Of a stretch of DNA of 64,000 bases, positions 29,839 to 42,762 are shown in pieces (position 1 is the stretch's first letter; the number at the start of each line of letters is the position of its first letter). This stretch comes from Chionis minor. Its lineage: Eukaryota; Chordata; Aves; Charadriiformes; Chionididae. Location of the stretch: the NCBI GenBank assembly GCA_013398295.1, contig VZSF01002953.1:642235-706234 (forward strand), in the 5' to 3' direction. Below the pieces are notes generated by a model. It was not told where the DNA came from. It was given only the letters and a program-made list of their open reading frames with translations, and did not search any database. Position numbers and translations under genes: made by a program.

Positions 29839-32069
29839 TGCCAGACACAGCATATGGTGTGTCTGTTACCTCCAAGATAACAGAGCAATTTCTAAAGAAT
29901 TTTCTTTACAATATGTTACGAACCTTTGTACTTTTTACAATTTTTCAGAGTGCAGTATAAGGTACTGTTGTTCCCTGACATTCTCTTCAAGTTGAATGCT
30001 CATTTTGTAACTCTCTCTTTCATATTAGGCAAATATTTCCCTCTTTGCCTTGTCTTTTTATTCGCCCAATATTCAGCAAAACATGAAAGAATGAAGTGGG
30101 GAAAAGTAGACATCTATTAGGTTCTATCTAAAGATTTTACTTAGTTTTGCTACAATGTTACCTTTCCTTCACACTGACAATACAAAAGCCAAAAATAATA
30201 CAGAAAAAGACAGAATACAGAAAAAGGCAGAAATCTTATTAAAACTTCTTTAATATATAGGTGCTGGGCAGTCAGACATTTTGCAGAATGCCTTCAGCCC
30301 TTTGACCCCCATACTTGCCCAGCTTCTCATCTCAAATGAAGAATTAATATCTGTGCAAAGTGGCCTCAAACAAGAGGAACTTGGAAACACACCTGTAACC
30401 TCTTTTTTGGCAGGTGGTACATTGTCCTTGAACAGCGAAGACCTGCACTGCAGACCCTCTTCCAAAATGGCTTGGCTTTACTGTGTGTAGCTCCTGAAGA
30501 GAGATCCCCGAGGACAGCGTGCGAGTGGGGTGACACTCCCTACCTTCCTCCACACACCTGAGAAGATCCCACTGTCCAGTCGAGCTCCCAGCAGTTAAGA
30601 ATTTCAATGCTCGCCTTGCAGAATCACATGTAGATTCAGGAATTAAGAGAAATGGGCCTTTATTCCTCCTTCTGCCCCATTGTGGTTGTATAGGCTGAGA
30701 CAGGATTAAAAGAATAGTTACTAGGATACGTAATAATGTTCTGCTCTGTAATTCTCTGTCCCCTGAGTCCTTCATTCTGACAACTTTCTGCAGTTAAGGC
30801 ACCTTCTGCATAGATCTTCTAAAAAATTAAAAAATAAAACTCCACCAAAACAGGATGTACGAGTGCAGGTTTAATTCTCCCCCTGAGGAGAAGCTAAGAA
30901 AGAGAATGAACCACTCATTATACACTTAGCTTAATGCACAACTACCAGGTGCTGACACTACCCTGATGAAGATAGAAGATAGTGTAAGAACAGAATAAAA
31001 TATTTTAAAGGGGACTTTGCATGTTTGGGGGTTTTTTCCCCTTATTTACTCTTCATTTACCATGGTTACTTCTCAGGGAAGGGGCAATCAATCTGTAATT
31101 GGAATTGCATGTGATTGCCTTCAAGAAATATTTGGCCAAATGTTTTGCAAAGAAATGCTTATATTTAATTAACAAGTTGCATGCTTCATTGCAGCAATTT
31201 ATAGTGTAGATATTTTTTTTGAAATCCTCTTTTGCTGCCTCGGCAAGGGGAGAAAGAGACGAAAGAGCATAGCAACAGGTACTATTTCTGGGCAAGTGTA
31301 GCTTTCAGTACAGGCTGAATGACTGTGCCGTGGGAAAAACAGGATAATTTTTTGTTGCTAAAAGAGGCTAGCGACAGCATTTATTTTGCTAGTCATAGCA
31401 GTTAAAGTTAAATAATAACCATAGTTACAGGAAAAGCAATGGTAGTAACTTCAAGTTTTAGCTGTTAAAAAGCATGAAAGAGAAAGAGAAGCAGGGTCAT
31501 GTGTGAGTTTTCACCTCATCTTAGTCATGTCTTATCAATTTATTAGCCTGGATCATTTAGGAAGAAAATTACCTATGGTGTCCCGACTGATTGAAGGATA
31601 GTAAGAAAGTAAGGTAAGAAAGTAAGAGATATGTGTTAAATTACTAAAAAATACATTGTATTTATTGTATATAATGTAAAAGTTGTGATGAAATGAAAAT
31701 TCTAAATGTAGGAAGACATGGTTGTCATACACCTTGTCTCACTTTTATTTATGCTGCAGATAATATCATAGTACATAGGCATATCATGAGTTAAGGTCAC
31801 TTCAATACCCATGAATGTAATGTTTCTCTTAGATTGTAATTTCACAGGTTGTTATGGCTTAGTTTTCCTTGCCAGCTCATGGTTAGCATTATCTGTTGCA
31901 TTAGACATAGGCTTGACATTAAGGTCTTCGCAAATCCCTTAATGACTCTCTCCTTGATCTCTCTCCTACTTAGTCACTTCCTTCTTCTGAAACAACCTCT
32001 TTCCACTTAATCATGAATTTTTCTAGTTCTGCTCTCAACAATCAACCACAACGTCCATGGACACTGGCT

Positions 32070-32475
32070 GGCTGCTCACCAGGCCACAGGCTATGTAAGA
32101 AGGGGCTGAAAGAGGTGGGTTCATTCAGTCATAAGAATAAGCAAAGGGGAGATCTTATTGCTGTCTTCAACTACCCACTAGGAGGGTATGGAAGAACAGA
32201 GCCCAATTCCTTCTAGCGTGCACAACCATGGAATGAAAGGTAGTGGACACAAATTGCAACACGGGAAATTCCAATTAGTTGGTAAGAAAAATATTTTCAC
32301 CATAGTTAAACAGTGGAACAGGTTTCCCAGAGAAGTTGTGGCATCACCACTGCTCAAAACTCTATTAGGCAAGGTACAGACTAACCTATTTAAATTGGTC
32401 TTGCTTTGAGTGGGGCCAGATGACCTCAAAAGGTCTCTTCCAAGTTAAATTATGTGACGATTCTGCAATTCTATT
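32070..32475 (+). mobile_element. Old CR1 LINE 3' fragment
   Basis: Diverged CR1 ORF2 C-terminal text is visible: a GAGATCTTATTGCTGTCTTC block, a GTGGAACAGGTTTCCCAGAG block (the WNRFPREVV region) and then GGCCAGATGACCTC, GGTCTCTTCCAA and a decayed ATTCTGCAATTCT tail. Frame breaks and deletions make it older than the copies at 8255 and 36101. The left edge is approximate. Confidence 0.85.
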
Positions 32476-35400
32476 GAACTCCAGTTCAGGAGAGCTCAGC
32501 AGGCAGTGTTTGTCATTGAAGAAACTACTCTAATTGAAAATCTGAGCGTGCCTGAGAGAATAGGTCCCTCTTGTAAGTGAGAGGGTGTGATTTATCCAAA
32601 AGGAGTTTGTGCCACAGAGGGAGAGGTTGGTTCTCTTTTGGTTGTATTTGTTGGATCTCTTTTGGATGTATTTTTTCAGTATTGGCATCAAGCACGTTGA
32701 ATTTAGTGGAGTTATTCCTGATGAAAACACAAACAGCACAGAATCAACTCCTAAACGCAAATGTACCTAAAAGAAAATAACTGATAAGTTTCTTTTCAAC
32801 ATGACTTATTCTGTTTCAGGAAACATGGAACCCAATAAGTTATTTTCAAAGCCCCTCTATAATTAAGTGTAAGTGAAGTATATCACTACAGTGTATTAGT
32901 GACTCCATGTAAACATATTTTCCTCCTGAATGGCTGCAAACAAGCACACCATAACCTCAGTTTTAGCTTTTTTTCACATTGCAAATTCATTTTTCTCTTT
33001 GCAAAATGTCACTTTCTTTCCAGCAGGTTAATCCCAGGAGGTCTGGTAACTACAATTACTCCATTTAAATATTCCACATATCTGTCAAGACTCAAAAGAA
33101 TTCTGTAGTGTCAGTTTAAATATAAATATATATAATTCTAGTTAATAGTCATCACTTCAAGTCTGTTATGAAAACCATATTACTCATTCAGAGTGTGTGT
33201 GATGTTGTGTACGTATGCAGTATTTGTTGCAGCATTTTCATTAATTTATTGGTTAAAAAAAAAACCATACTAACTGCAACACATCAATGATCTCATGCAG
33301 AAAACAATGCTCTTCAAAGGTAAGCTTGTCTGTGTAAGTTTTTATTCTAATTACTTAAGGAAAAAGCACAGACATTTCCTAGCTTTTTATACAGAGAAAG
33401 ATGAAAATGTATGTAATACCGTAAAAGCAAATGCTAGCAAAATGTATTTGATGCTTTTCATATCTCTATCATTTCCATCTAAAGAAAATCTTTTTAATTA
33501 ACCAGTGACTAGAACTTCATTCTTTTCTTGGTAGAGGATAGGAAGGTTTGGGGGAGTTGACAGTTTTCTGCCACCTTATAAATAGCCTGAAACACTACAC
33601 AATTAAAAGACAAGCATCTTAATGGCTTAGAAACTAAAATTGTAATGTTGATCAAAAATGTATCACAGCTTATTTTCCTTAAGTTGAACATGCTCATCAG
33701 GTCTTTATTTACTTAGCCTGCTAGAATAGCCTTTGGAATACAGGTAAAAGTGTACATGCTTTTACAATGAAAGTTTCACGGTAGCAGAACCAATATTCTT
33801 ATGCCCAGCAAACACAACTAATACCAATGAATAGCATTTCAAAGTTTTTAATCTCCATGACAACCCACCTCAGATTCTTCAATAAAATGCCACTTTACAT
33901 GCACACAAACATACTCATTTATGCACACCTACCATGTGTTCATAAATATCACCAGTGCCGTGCATCTTAAAACCATATATAATATCATTGATGTCTTTCT
34001 TTTGGGAAACTAATCAGTCAGCACTCCAGCTAAAAACTTAGTTTGTATCTTTCTTCTTATATTAACTGTTGAATAAACAAAAGGCAAAGAGATACATACA
34101 AAATACGGTTCAAATATATAAGGACATACCTTGAGTTTTGGCAAGCATCAAGAGAAATACCTGATATATAAATAAATCAGAAGAATTACTTCAAAGACCT
34201 ACACAACAGAATCACAAATTGCATAGCAGAATTATTCACAGTACTTTTTGGTCTCAGAAAGGAAACAGTTGACTTAAATATTATAAGCAGAGTGCTCACA
34301 AAGCTGCGTGAGTAAGGATCTAATTATTGATATGAATCACATACTGATGTAAATTTTCCTCACACCTAATACTGGAAAAATCAAGACAAGTGTTTAAAAA
34401 ACCAAGACCAAAGTTCAGTTTAAGCCACTCCAGGAAATGGGACATTACAGAGATCTGCCCACACAAAGTAAAAAGATACCAGCTGCCATTTGCCCAGCTT
34501 CTAATACTTTATTCTCAAAATTCACTAATTACAGTCCATTATCTTGCCCATTTTGTGTTTTTAGGACTTGTTCCCTGGACTACCCGTGCTGCCACAGCTG
34601 TAAAATACCTGCTGGGGGGATGGACCACATCAGCGCAGAAGGCAGTATTGTCCCAAGTGAAAGAAAAATGTACGCTCAGCCCTGGAAGTGGGTCTGCCAA
34701 ACTTTCACAGGCACGACCCAAATGGATCACCCTAGCTGCAACGCATAACCCCCTCCAGCGCGTGGCTTCAAAAGGCAGCACACCCTTTGCCCCCAACCCT
34801 CTGGAGCCTCCGCTCCAACGCATCTTGCCAGTGTTTCTAAATAACCTGTTTTCACCTCTCATATCTAACACCCCTACCCAATAGACTTTATTAGCCTGGG
34901 TTAATTGCACATTTCAAGTACTATTTGTACCTGTTACACTACCCTGCAAGATAGTAGCCGATGAACTGAGCAGGTCTCTTTTTCCTGCCTTCTCCCAGGG
35001 TGTGTCAAAAGGTAGCTGAGCTATCAGCATCAATTTTGGGGAAAGCACTTTTCTCCCCACACACACAAAAAGAGAAGAAAAAGTCAGAAGCAGCTTTCAG
35101 CTGTGGGAATAGCCTTATCTGTGGCATCCCAGGCCATCCCTCACTTGCTCCCGAGTGTGCTCATCACAAGACCTTTTATCCCAATTAGTATGGTCAGTGC
35201 TCAGCAGGTGACATAAAACTCCTGCGAATCTCACTGCCAGTCTGGAAGCACAGGTGAGAAACTCAGCAGAGAGAACTCTGAAATATCACCAGGTATCTTT
35301 TGTGATAGACATGAACAGAAATTCTCAGCATTCTTCTTCTCATCTGTTCCTTTCTACCACCCCTGCACTGACTTCTACTACAGAACAACACTATACACAA

Positions 35401-36100
35401 ATTTATAGAGGAGCCAAGGCCACTTCAGTGTACCTGTATTTGCATGGTATGTCACAGCACCTTAAGGGCTTTAGGAAGGGCTCGAGGGCATGTCGAAGAC
35501 CTTCAGGGTGCAGATGAATGGCTTGGCCCTTCAGAGTCTCAGAAGGCATTATGCATGCAGGCTAGTTGGCTCTAATACTTTGCTAAAAGACTCTTTAACA
35601 GAAAATGTTTCAGATAATGTGAGGTGGCAGGGCAGGGGGGGCATTCTGCAGTATCCGAGTGATGGATGCTGCGCCACCCAGCTGGTCTGCAGCCATCCTC
35701 GAGCACTGATCTATCAGTAACTCTGCCTGTTCATTTAAGATTAGCTGTGAACTCTGTAATTAAAGTGCCAGTTTTACTGCCAGCGCTAACTTTTGCTGCT
35801 GCCTTAGGTATCCATAAAAAAAAAAAGAGCTTCCTGCAATCCAAGTACATCTCCCATAATGTATTAATACTAACAACACCATCTGTCCCAAGAGCCTCCA
35901 GCGTGGCCACTCCACTTCCTATGACTCTATCAATAGTGAAGACATATTGTGCATTCTAAAAAGACATTGCATTATACCATAAACCAAAGGTAACTTGCTT
36001 AAGTTTCATGGATAAATGTCAAATTGAGTTTATTTTCAAACTTCGGTACGTAGAGTCTGCAGTCCATTTCACTGCAAGCCAACAAAATGAGTCTGTCAAG
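32476..36100. other. Intergenic DNA, nothing recognised
   Basis: This is AT-rich sequence with one less AT-rich block at about 34560-34870. There a 164-residue + strand frame and a 123-residue - strand frame overlap. Neither resembles a family I know, and there is no splice or promoter context, so I do not call a gene. Confidence 0.5.
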
Positions 36101-36668
36101 ATCATAGAATCATAGAATCATAGAATGGTTAGAGTTGGAAGGGACCTTAAAGATCATCAAGTTCCAACCCCCCTGCCATGGGCAGGGACACCTCTCACTA
36201 GAGCAGGTTGCTCAAAGCCCCATCCAGCCTGGCCTTGAACACCTCCAGGGACGGGGCCTCCACAACTTCCCTGGGTAACCTGTTCCAGTGCCTCACCACC
36301 CTCACAGTAAAGAACTTCTTCCTAATATCTAATCTAAATCTCCCCTCTTCCAGTTTAAAACCCTTGCCCCTTGTCCTATCACTAGACTTCCTGACAAAGA
36401 GTCCCTCTCCAGCTCTCCTGTAGGCTCCCTTCAGATACTGAAAGGCTGCTATAAGGTCTCCCCGGAGCCTTCTCTTCTCCAGGCTGAACAGCCCCAGCTC
36501 TCTCAGCCTGTCCTCATAGGAGAGGTGCTCCATCCCTCTAATCATCTTAGTGGCCCTTCGCTGGACCTCTTCCAACAGTTCGATGTCCTTTCTATGATGA
36601 GGACTCCAGAGCTGGACACAGTACTCCAGGTGGGGTCTCACAAGCACAGAGTAGAGGGGGAGAATCAC
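36101..36668 (-). mobile_element. CR1 LINE, 5'-truncated, open C-terminal ORF2
   Basis: The reverse strand encodes 156 residues of CR1 ORF2 without a break. They include [47 protein letters not shown] and [10 protein letters not shown], ending at a stop before the 3' UTR. The + strand start, ATCATAGAATCATAGAATGG, is the complement of the octamer tail. The intact frame and clean tail suggest one of the youngest CR1 copies here. It lacks the RT catalytic core and endonuclease. Confidence 0.94.
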
Positions 36669-39600
36669 AAGACATATTCCTCAAAAAAATTCCTCAAAAT
36701 TTCCTGCTCTACCTGTAACTTCTTCATATAATACTGTCCCTGTGAAGTGAGAAACTGCAATATGAATTCTTATTGAGACAGAAACTCATCTGCCTCCTTC
36801 TAAATCTGGCAAAAAGACAGGAAGTCTAAAAGGGCACAATTGAATTCTTTCCCTAAAGAAGACCTAAAATCTTTTCTCATAGTAAAAAGGTAGAGTTCCA
36901 GGGTGACAGAGGTATATACAAGAGTTTACAAGGCAAAATGAAGCCTTCCTGCAAAAAAATGTCTGGAGATGCTTCCTCTTCTAGCCTTTCTTCATTGATG
37001 GCCAGTTGCATCACCTCTAAGTTTTCATTATCCTCCCTCCATTAAAATGACCATGTAAGTTACCAAAAAGGCAATATATAATATATATCATCTCCTTTCA
37101 TGCATGTTGAATGCTACGTGGCCTCAAAATACTAATGCTTGATTGTACTATCTGTCTAGACTGAACATCTAAATTTCACACCTAGACCTTCCCTGAAATG
37201 CTTTGTTTTGTAAGCTGGTGTCGATGGGGCCAAAAAGAGCTCAGCTACAGTATTTAGGTACTCATTACTAAAACACAACACAAAGTAGGAGTTACCCTTT
37301 ATCTGCATTTCTAAGATGTAGAGAGCCCAGGGTTGGCCTGTCCACCACAAATCATTGCAGGACATAAACCTGTAGAGATTAACCTTATGGTTTTCTCACT
37401 TTTTGTCTAAGGCACTGTAAAATCAAATTCAAAAGGCAGTGAGTTGGACTTTTCATGGTGCATGGATATAGTTCGGAGTAGATTAAGAAAGTCGCAAGTT
37501 CAGAGATACTAATTCTTGTTAATCATAATGCTATTCATTACACTATAGCTACCACACTAGTAACAACATTCTAGGTAAAGAACCTTGTGAAGTGAACAGG
37601 TAGCAAAAAACTTCCATTGCCACGTGTGTTTCTAATGGGATTCTAATATAGGGACCAGAGTTTTTACATGGAATTAGCAGAGCTTTTGAGCTGTCAAGAC
37701 CCAATGCAGGTTATTAGAAGATCTACCCATGCAACTCATAGCAAGAATAAGTACCTTCTTCCTATTTAATGGGTTTAAGTGTTAAACCAATGCTTCACTT
37801 TTTAAAAAAAATGATTTATATGTTCATTTTATAACTACTGCATCACGCAGTTAATTCTCAAGTCAAAAATACTGTTTGTCTAGGATTCTAATGACATTTA
37901 CAGGGCCTACAATTAAATAAACAAAAGATACTTTACCATCTTTCAGTGTCTTGTCCCTGTAAAAATTACATACTGTACTTCTACAGAAATATATCTTTTC
38001 TTCTGTTTAGTTTATTACCTACAGATAAAAAGTTTTAGGTATCTTTTTATGTCTTGTAGCGGTCGTCTCTAAACTATATGTAATTACTTTCAATGAAAAA
38101 AGAAAACTATAATGGGAATAGCTTTATTGTCATATTTTTACTAGTGGGTGTGAGAAGTGATTTAACTTACAGGTACTGATTATTTAATTGTATTGATATA
38201 GAGCATACAGCCTACCATGACTAGTGAATCATTCAGACTGACAAGAGGAGGTGTAAAAACTCTTGCTTCTATTCTGCCACATCCTTCCAGTTTTACAAAG
38301 GAAAATGCTTTATTCATAGGTGGGGGTTACTAAGCCATTAAAGTTCTTGATAACAGCTATGAATGCATAAAGCAAACACGTCAAATCTATACGGTATAAT
38401 TCTGAAATTAATTGGGTAGTGAAACAAACTATTCCAAGAGATGACTATATCATCAGATCCACTATATAGCTGACTGTGAGCCTACATATGGTTTAAAAAT
38501 AATCTTTGTAAACTTTACAAAATTAAGCTTACATATAAATTGCTTATTCTAATGTGTTCCATTCCATTTGTTAGTGTGTGACCTTTATTCAACACAATCG
38601 TTGCATAAACCCATTTACTTGTTTAGATGCGAAAAGACACCACAAACTATTAAAGTCTTAGCTACAACATTATGTATGAAAGTAATTGTACTGTGTATTT
38701 TTAAACCTATGGCCCTGCAGCAGTAGTTGATTAAAAGAAGATTAATTTAGTCTGCAAAATAATTGTGCTTTGGACAATACTTGACCAAAAATAATTAGCA
38801 GAATTGAGATAAATTCCCAGTCTGGTTTTCAGCAACCCTAACAGAAGAAGCTACATATAGATAGGCTTGAATATAACTGTTTGAGTTCTACAGTAATGTT
38901 ATACAGGAAAAATAGGGCTCAGATTTTTAGACAGCAAAGCACAGGCTTTTGACTCAAAAAGGGCTGTTTTTCTTTTCTTCTTCAACAGTTTTGTTTATGT
39001 TTTCCACTAAACACAAGATGACGAAAAGCAAGCAAGCAAGGGATTAACATCAAGTTCTTAATTTCTTTTCAGTACCACTTTTCAGTGAGGATAATTAAAA
39101 ATAAGATACAAGCCTCCCGCTTTCTTTAAATAGTTATAACTTTGTATAGTTACAGCCAACTATAGATTTTAAAATTCTACTTTTCTCATTGTTTTTCCTA
39201 TAGTATTTCAATAATATATATCTTTCTGTTTGTGTGGTCTTTTCACTATGTAGTATACATATCCAAAATTGTTATCTTTTATTTTCAGTATCATTAATAA
39301 TTCCTTTATTAGTATAAATGAATATTGTAAGAAGCTGAGTGAAAGTAATATCCTGAAAGCATTAACTAATTTGCCAGTAACAGAAACATTAAGTGTAAAA
39401 TGAGATTTTTCTTTTTATTACTTTTTTTCTTGTTATTAACAGAAGAAAAAAAAATAAGGTAAGACCTGTGTTAGATGAGATCCAGCACTGGTAAAAGAGT
39501 TTTGAACTAGTGATTATATTCACTAAATAGTGAAAGAGTTCCTTTTAAGTACTGCCACGTGCTTGTTTTGCCAGAAATGAAGTGGGTTTCAACAACTTAC

Positions 39601-40300
39601 AAAAAATCTGCCTGGTACTTCTAGTCCAAGAAGAGCAATGTTGTTGAAGGGAAATCTTTTCTCCCTTTTTTGTTTTGTACAAAAGACAACCACAATGGGT
39701 CTGCCTGCAGGGCAAAAATCTCAGAAAATGAGGAAGTTGAGAATGGCTGTATATTCTGTGCAACTTCACAAGTGACACATTAGTAATAGCTCATGGGAAG
39801 AAAGCTGGCACATCTGGACAACTCTGTGGTCAAAATAAGTCATATTTTATGGAATAAAAATGAATGAAAATTTTGGCTGGCTACCTATCTTCAGATAAGG
39901 AAGCTAGACTGTACTAAATAATACATCAAGAAAAAATTATTACAACTTCATTTGGATGACACTTGAAATGAAAATAATTCTGGTCTAACGTGAAGTTTGC
40001 AGATCCTGACAGAAGAATCTTTGTGCTGGTAAATTTAGCATTGCTTACTTCTAACAACTGGGATTTCATGATTGTTGATGATTTCCAAGTTGCTTTTTTA
40101 GAACAGCATATAACAGTATTTTTATTTAAACATGAGCTAAAATATATAAGTATAGCAATTCACCGTATTTATCAATTTATAATTAAGAAAAAGGATGAAA
40201 CTACTAGAATTGAACTTATCCTTTGAAATGACGGGACTGAAGAGAATCATACAAACAACTTCGAGACTTGAATAGGGAGTGAGAGCATTGATACAGGGTG
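36669..40300. other. Intergenic DNA, nothing recognised
   Basis: This is very AT-rich, with short frames only. I see no repeat family or RNA gene. Confidence 0.55.
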
Positions 40301-42762
40301 GAATCATAGAAGTATAGAATCGTTTAGGTTGGAAGAGACCTTTGAGATCAACGAGTCCAACTGTTAACCTAGCACTGCCAAGTCCACCACTAAACGATGT
40401 CCCTCAGCATCACATCTACACATCTTTTAAATAACTCTAGGGATGGTGACTCAACCACTTCTCTGTGCAGCCTGTTTCAATGCTTGACAACCCTTTCTGT
40501 GAAGAAGCTTTTCCTAATATCCAATCTAAACCTCCCCTGGTGCAACTTGAGGCCATTTCCCCTTGTCCTATCGCTTGTTACTTTGGAGAAGAGATCAACA
40601 TCGACCTTGCTACAACCTCCTTTCAGGTAGTTGTACGAGGTGTTATGAGAAGTGATGAGGTCTCTCCTGAGTCTCCTCTTCTCCAGGCTAAACAACCACA
40701 GCTCCCTCAGCTGCTCCTCACAAGACTTGTGCTCTAGGCATTTCACCAGCTTCATTGCCCTTCTCTGGACATGCTCCAGAACCTCAACGTCTTTCTTGTA
40801 ATGAGCAGTCCAAAACTGAACACAGCATTCAAAGTGCAGCCTCACCAGTGCCCAGCACAGCAGGACCCTGGTCCTGCTGGCCACACTATTCCAGATACAA
40901 GCGAGGATGCCATTGGCCTTCTTGGCCACCTGGGCACACTTCTGGCTTACATTCAGCGAGCTGTTGACCAACACCCCCAGGTCCTTTTCCGCCAGGCAGC
41001 TTTCCAGTCACTCTTTCCCAAGCCTGTAGCGCTACATGGGGCTGTTGTGACCCAAGTGCAGGACCCCAGCACTTGGCTTTGTTGAACCTCACACCATTGG
41101 CCTCGGCCCATAGATCCAGCCTGTCCAGGTCCCTCTGTAGAGCCACCCTACCCTCAAGCAGATCAACACTTCTGCCCAATTTGGGTGTCGTCTGCAAACT
41201 TAATGAGAGTGCACTCGATCCCCTCGTCCAGATTTCTGATAAAGATATTAAAGAGAACTGGCCCAAATACTGAGCCCTGGATCACACCACTTGTGACTGG
41301 CCGCCAACTGGATTTAACTCCATTTATCACAACTCTTTGGGCACAGCCAGCCAGCCAGTTTTTTAACCAGTGAAGCGTACACCTGTCCAAGCTTTGCGCA
41401 GCCAGTTTCTCCAGGACAATGCTGTGGGAAATGGTGTCAAAAGCTTTACTAAAGTCCAGGTAAACAATATCCACAGCCTTCCTCATCCACTGAACAGGTC
41501 ACCTTGTCATAGAAGGAGATCAGGTTAGTCAAGCAGAACCTGCCTTTCATAAACCCATGCTGACTGGGCCTGAGTGCCTGGTTGTCTTGTACGTGCTGCC
41601 TGATGACACTCAAGATGATCTGCTCCATAACCTTCCCCGGCACCAAGGTCAGAGTGACAGGCCAGTATTTCCCTGGATCCTTCATCTGGCTCTTTTTATA
41701 AATGGACATCACATTTGCTAACCCCCGGTCAACTGGGACCTCCCCAGTTAGCCAGGACTGCTGATAAATGATGGAAAGTGGCTTGGTGAGCACATCTGCC
41801 AGCTCCCTCAGTACTCTTTGGTGGATCCATCTGACCCAATAGACTTGTGTGTGTCTAAGTGGTGTAGCAGGTCGCTAACCATTTCCCCTTGGATGATGGG
41901 AGCTTCATTCTTGCCCCGTCCCTGTCTTCCAGCTCGGGGGGCTGGGTACCTGGAGAACAACTGGTCTTACTGTTAAAGACTGAGGCAAAGAAGGCATTAA
42001 GTACCTCAGCCTTTTCTTCATCCTTTGTTGCTATGTTTCCGCCCACATCCAATAAAGGATGGAATTTCTCCTTAGCCCTCCCTTTGTTGTATTTATAGAA
42101 ACATTTTTAATTGTCTTTCACAGCAGTAGCCAGACTAAGTTCTAGCTGGGCTTTGGCCCGTCTAATTTTCTCCCTGCATAACCTCACATCTCCTTGTAGT
42201 CCTGCTGAGTTGCCTGCCCCTTCTTCCAACTGATATAAATTCTTTTATTTCCTGAGTTCCAGCCAAAGCTTTCTCTTCAGCCAGGCCGGTCTTCTTCCCT
42301 GCTGGCTCATCTTTTGGCACGTGGGGACAGCCTGCTCCTGCACTTTTAAGACTTCCTTCTTGAAGAATACCCAGTGTTACTGGCCTCCTTTGCCCTTCAG
42401 GACTGCCTGCCGAGGGACTCTGTCAACCAGGCCCCTAAACAGGCCAAAGTCCGCCTTCCAGAAGTCCAAGGTAGCAGTTCTGCTGACCCCACTCCTTACT
42501 TCTCCAAGAATCGAAAACTATCATTTGGTGGTTGCTATGCCCAAGACAGTCTCCAACCATCACTTCACCCACAAGTCCTTCTCTGTTCACAAACAAGAGG
42601 TCCAGTGTGGCACCTTCCCTAGTTGGCTCTCACACCAGCTGTGTCATGAAGTTATCTTCCACACACTCCAGGAACCTCCTAGACTGTTTCTACTCTGCTG
42701 TATTGTATTTACAGCAGACATCTGGTAAGCTGAAGTCCCGCACAAGAACAAGGGCCAGGTTG
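40301..42762 (-). mobile_element. Long CR1 LINE with broken reverse transcriptase
   Basis: This is the longest CR1 copy in the window, about 2.46 kb, read from 42762 down to its octamer tail at 40301. Its left (5') end is truncated inside the endonuclease domain, where text like ALVLVRDFSLPD is still readable near 42720-42755. Downstream come a linker (frame 42052-41855) and reverse-transcriptase blocks. [13 protein letters not shown] is encoded near 41460-41425 and the catalytic FADDTQ box near 41185. Next is the C-terminal region with RRDLI and [19 protein letters not shown] (40974-40477). The coding sequence is split over at least five frames by frameshifts and stops, so the copy is dead. 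The + strand frames in the interval are shadows. Confidence 0.93.

Larger units (their letters stand above)
13120..32069. other. Long intergenic stretch, no gene supported
   Basis: About 19 kb of AT-rich DNA has only short, isolated open frames. The longest reverse frames (13708-14082 and 30344-30775) match no protein I recognise and lack supporting splice or promoter signals. The stretch contains simple repeats near 19046 and 21943, a small tandem duplication at 28460, and palindromic X-box-like sites at 19135 and 29825, listed separately. Many TAATTA/CAATTA-type words occur but are expected in AT-rich DNA. Confidence 0.5.

Noticed and set aside
30250..30775. 143-residue reverse frame, with an AATAAA-like signal on the - strand suggesting a possible decayed LTR
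   Set aside because: I could not identify LTR ends, a target duplication or a family, and the protein is unrecognised.
34390..34910. 164-residue + frame and 123-residue - frame
   Set aside because: They overlap in a less AT-rich block, and neither resembles a known family nor has splice or promoter context.
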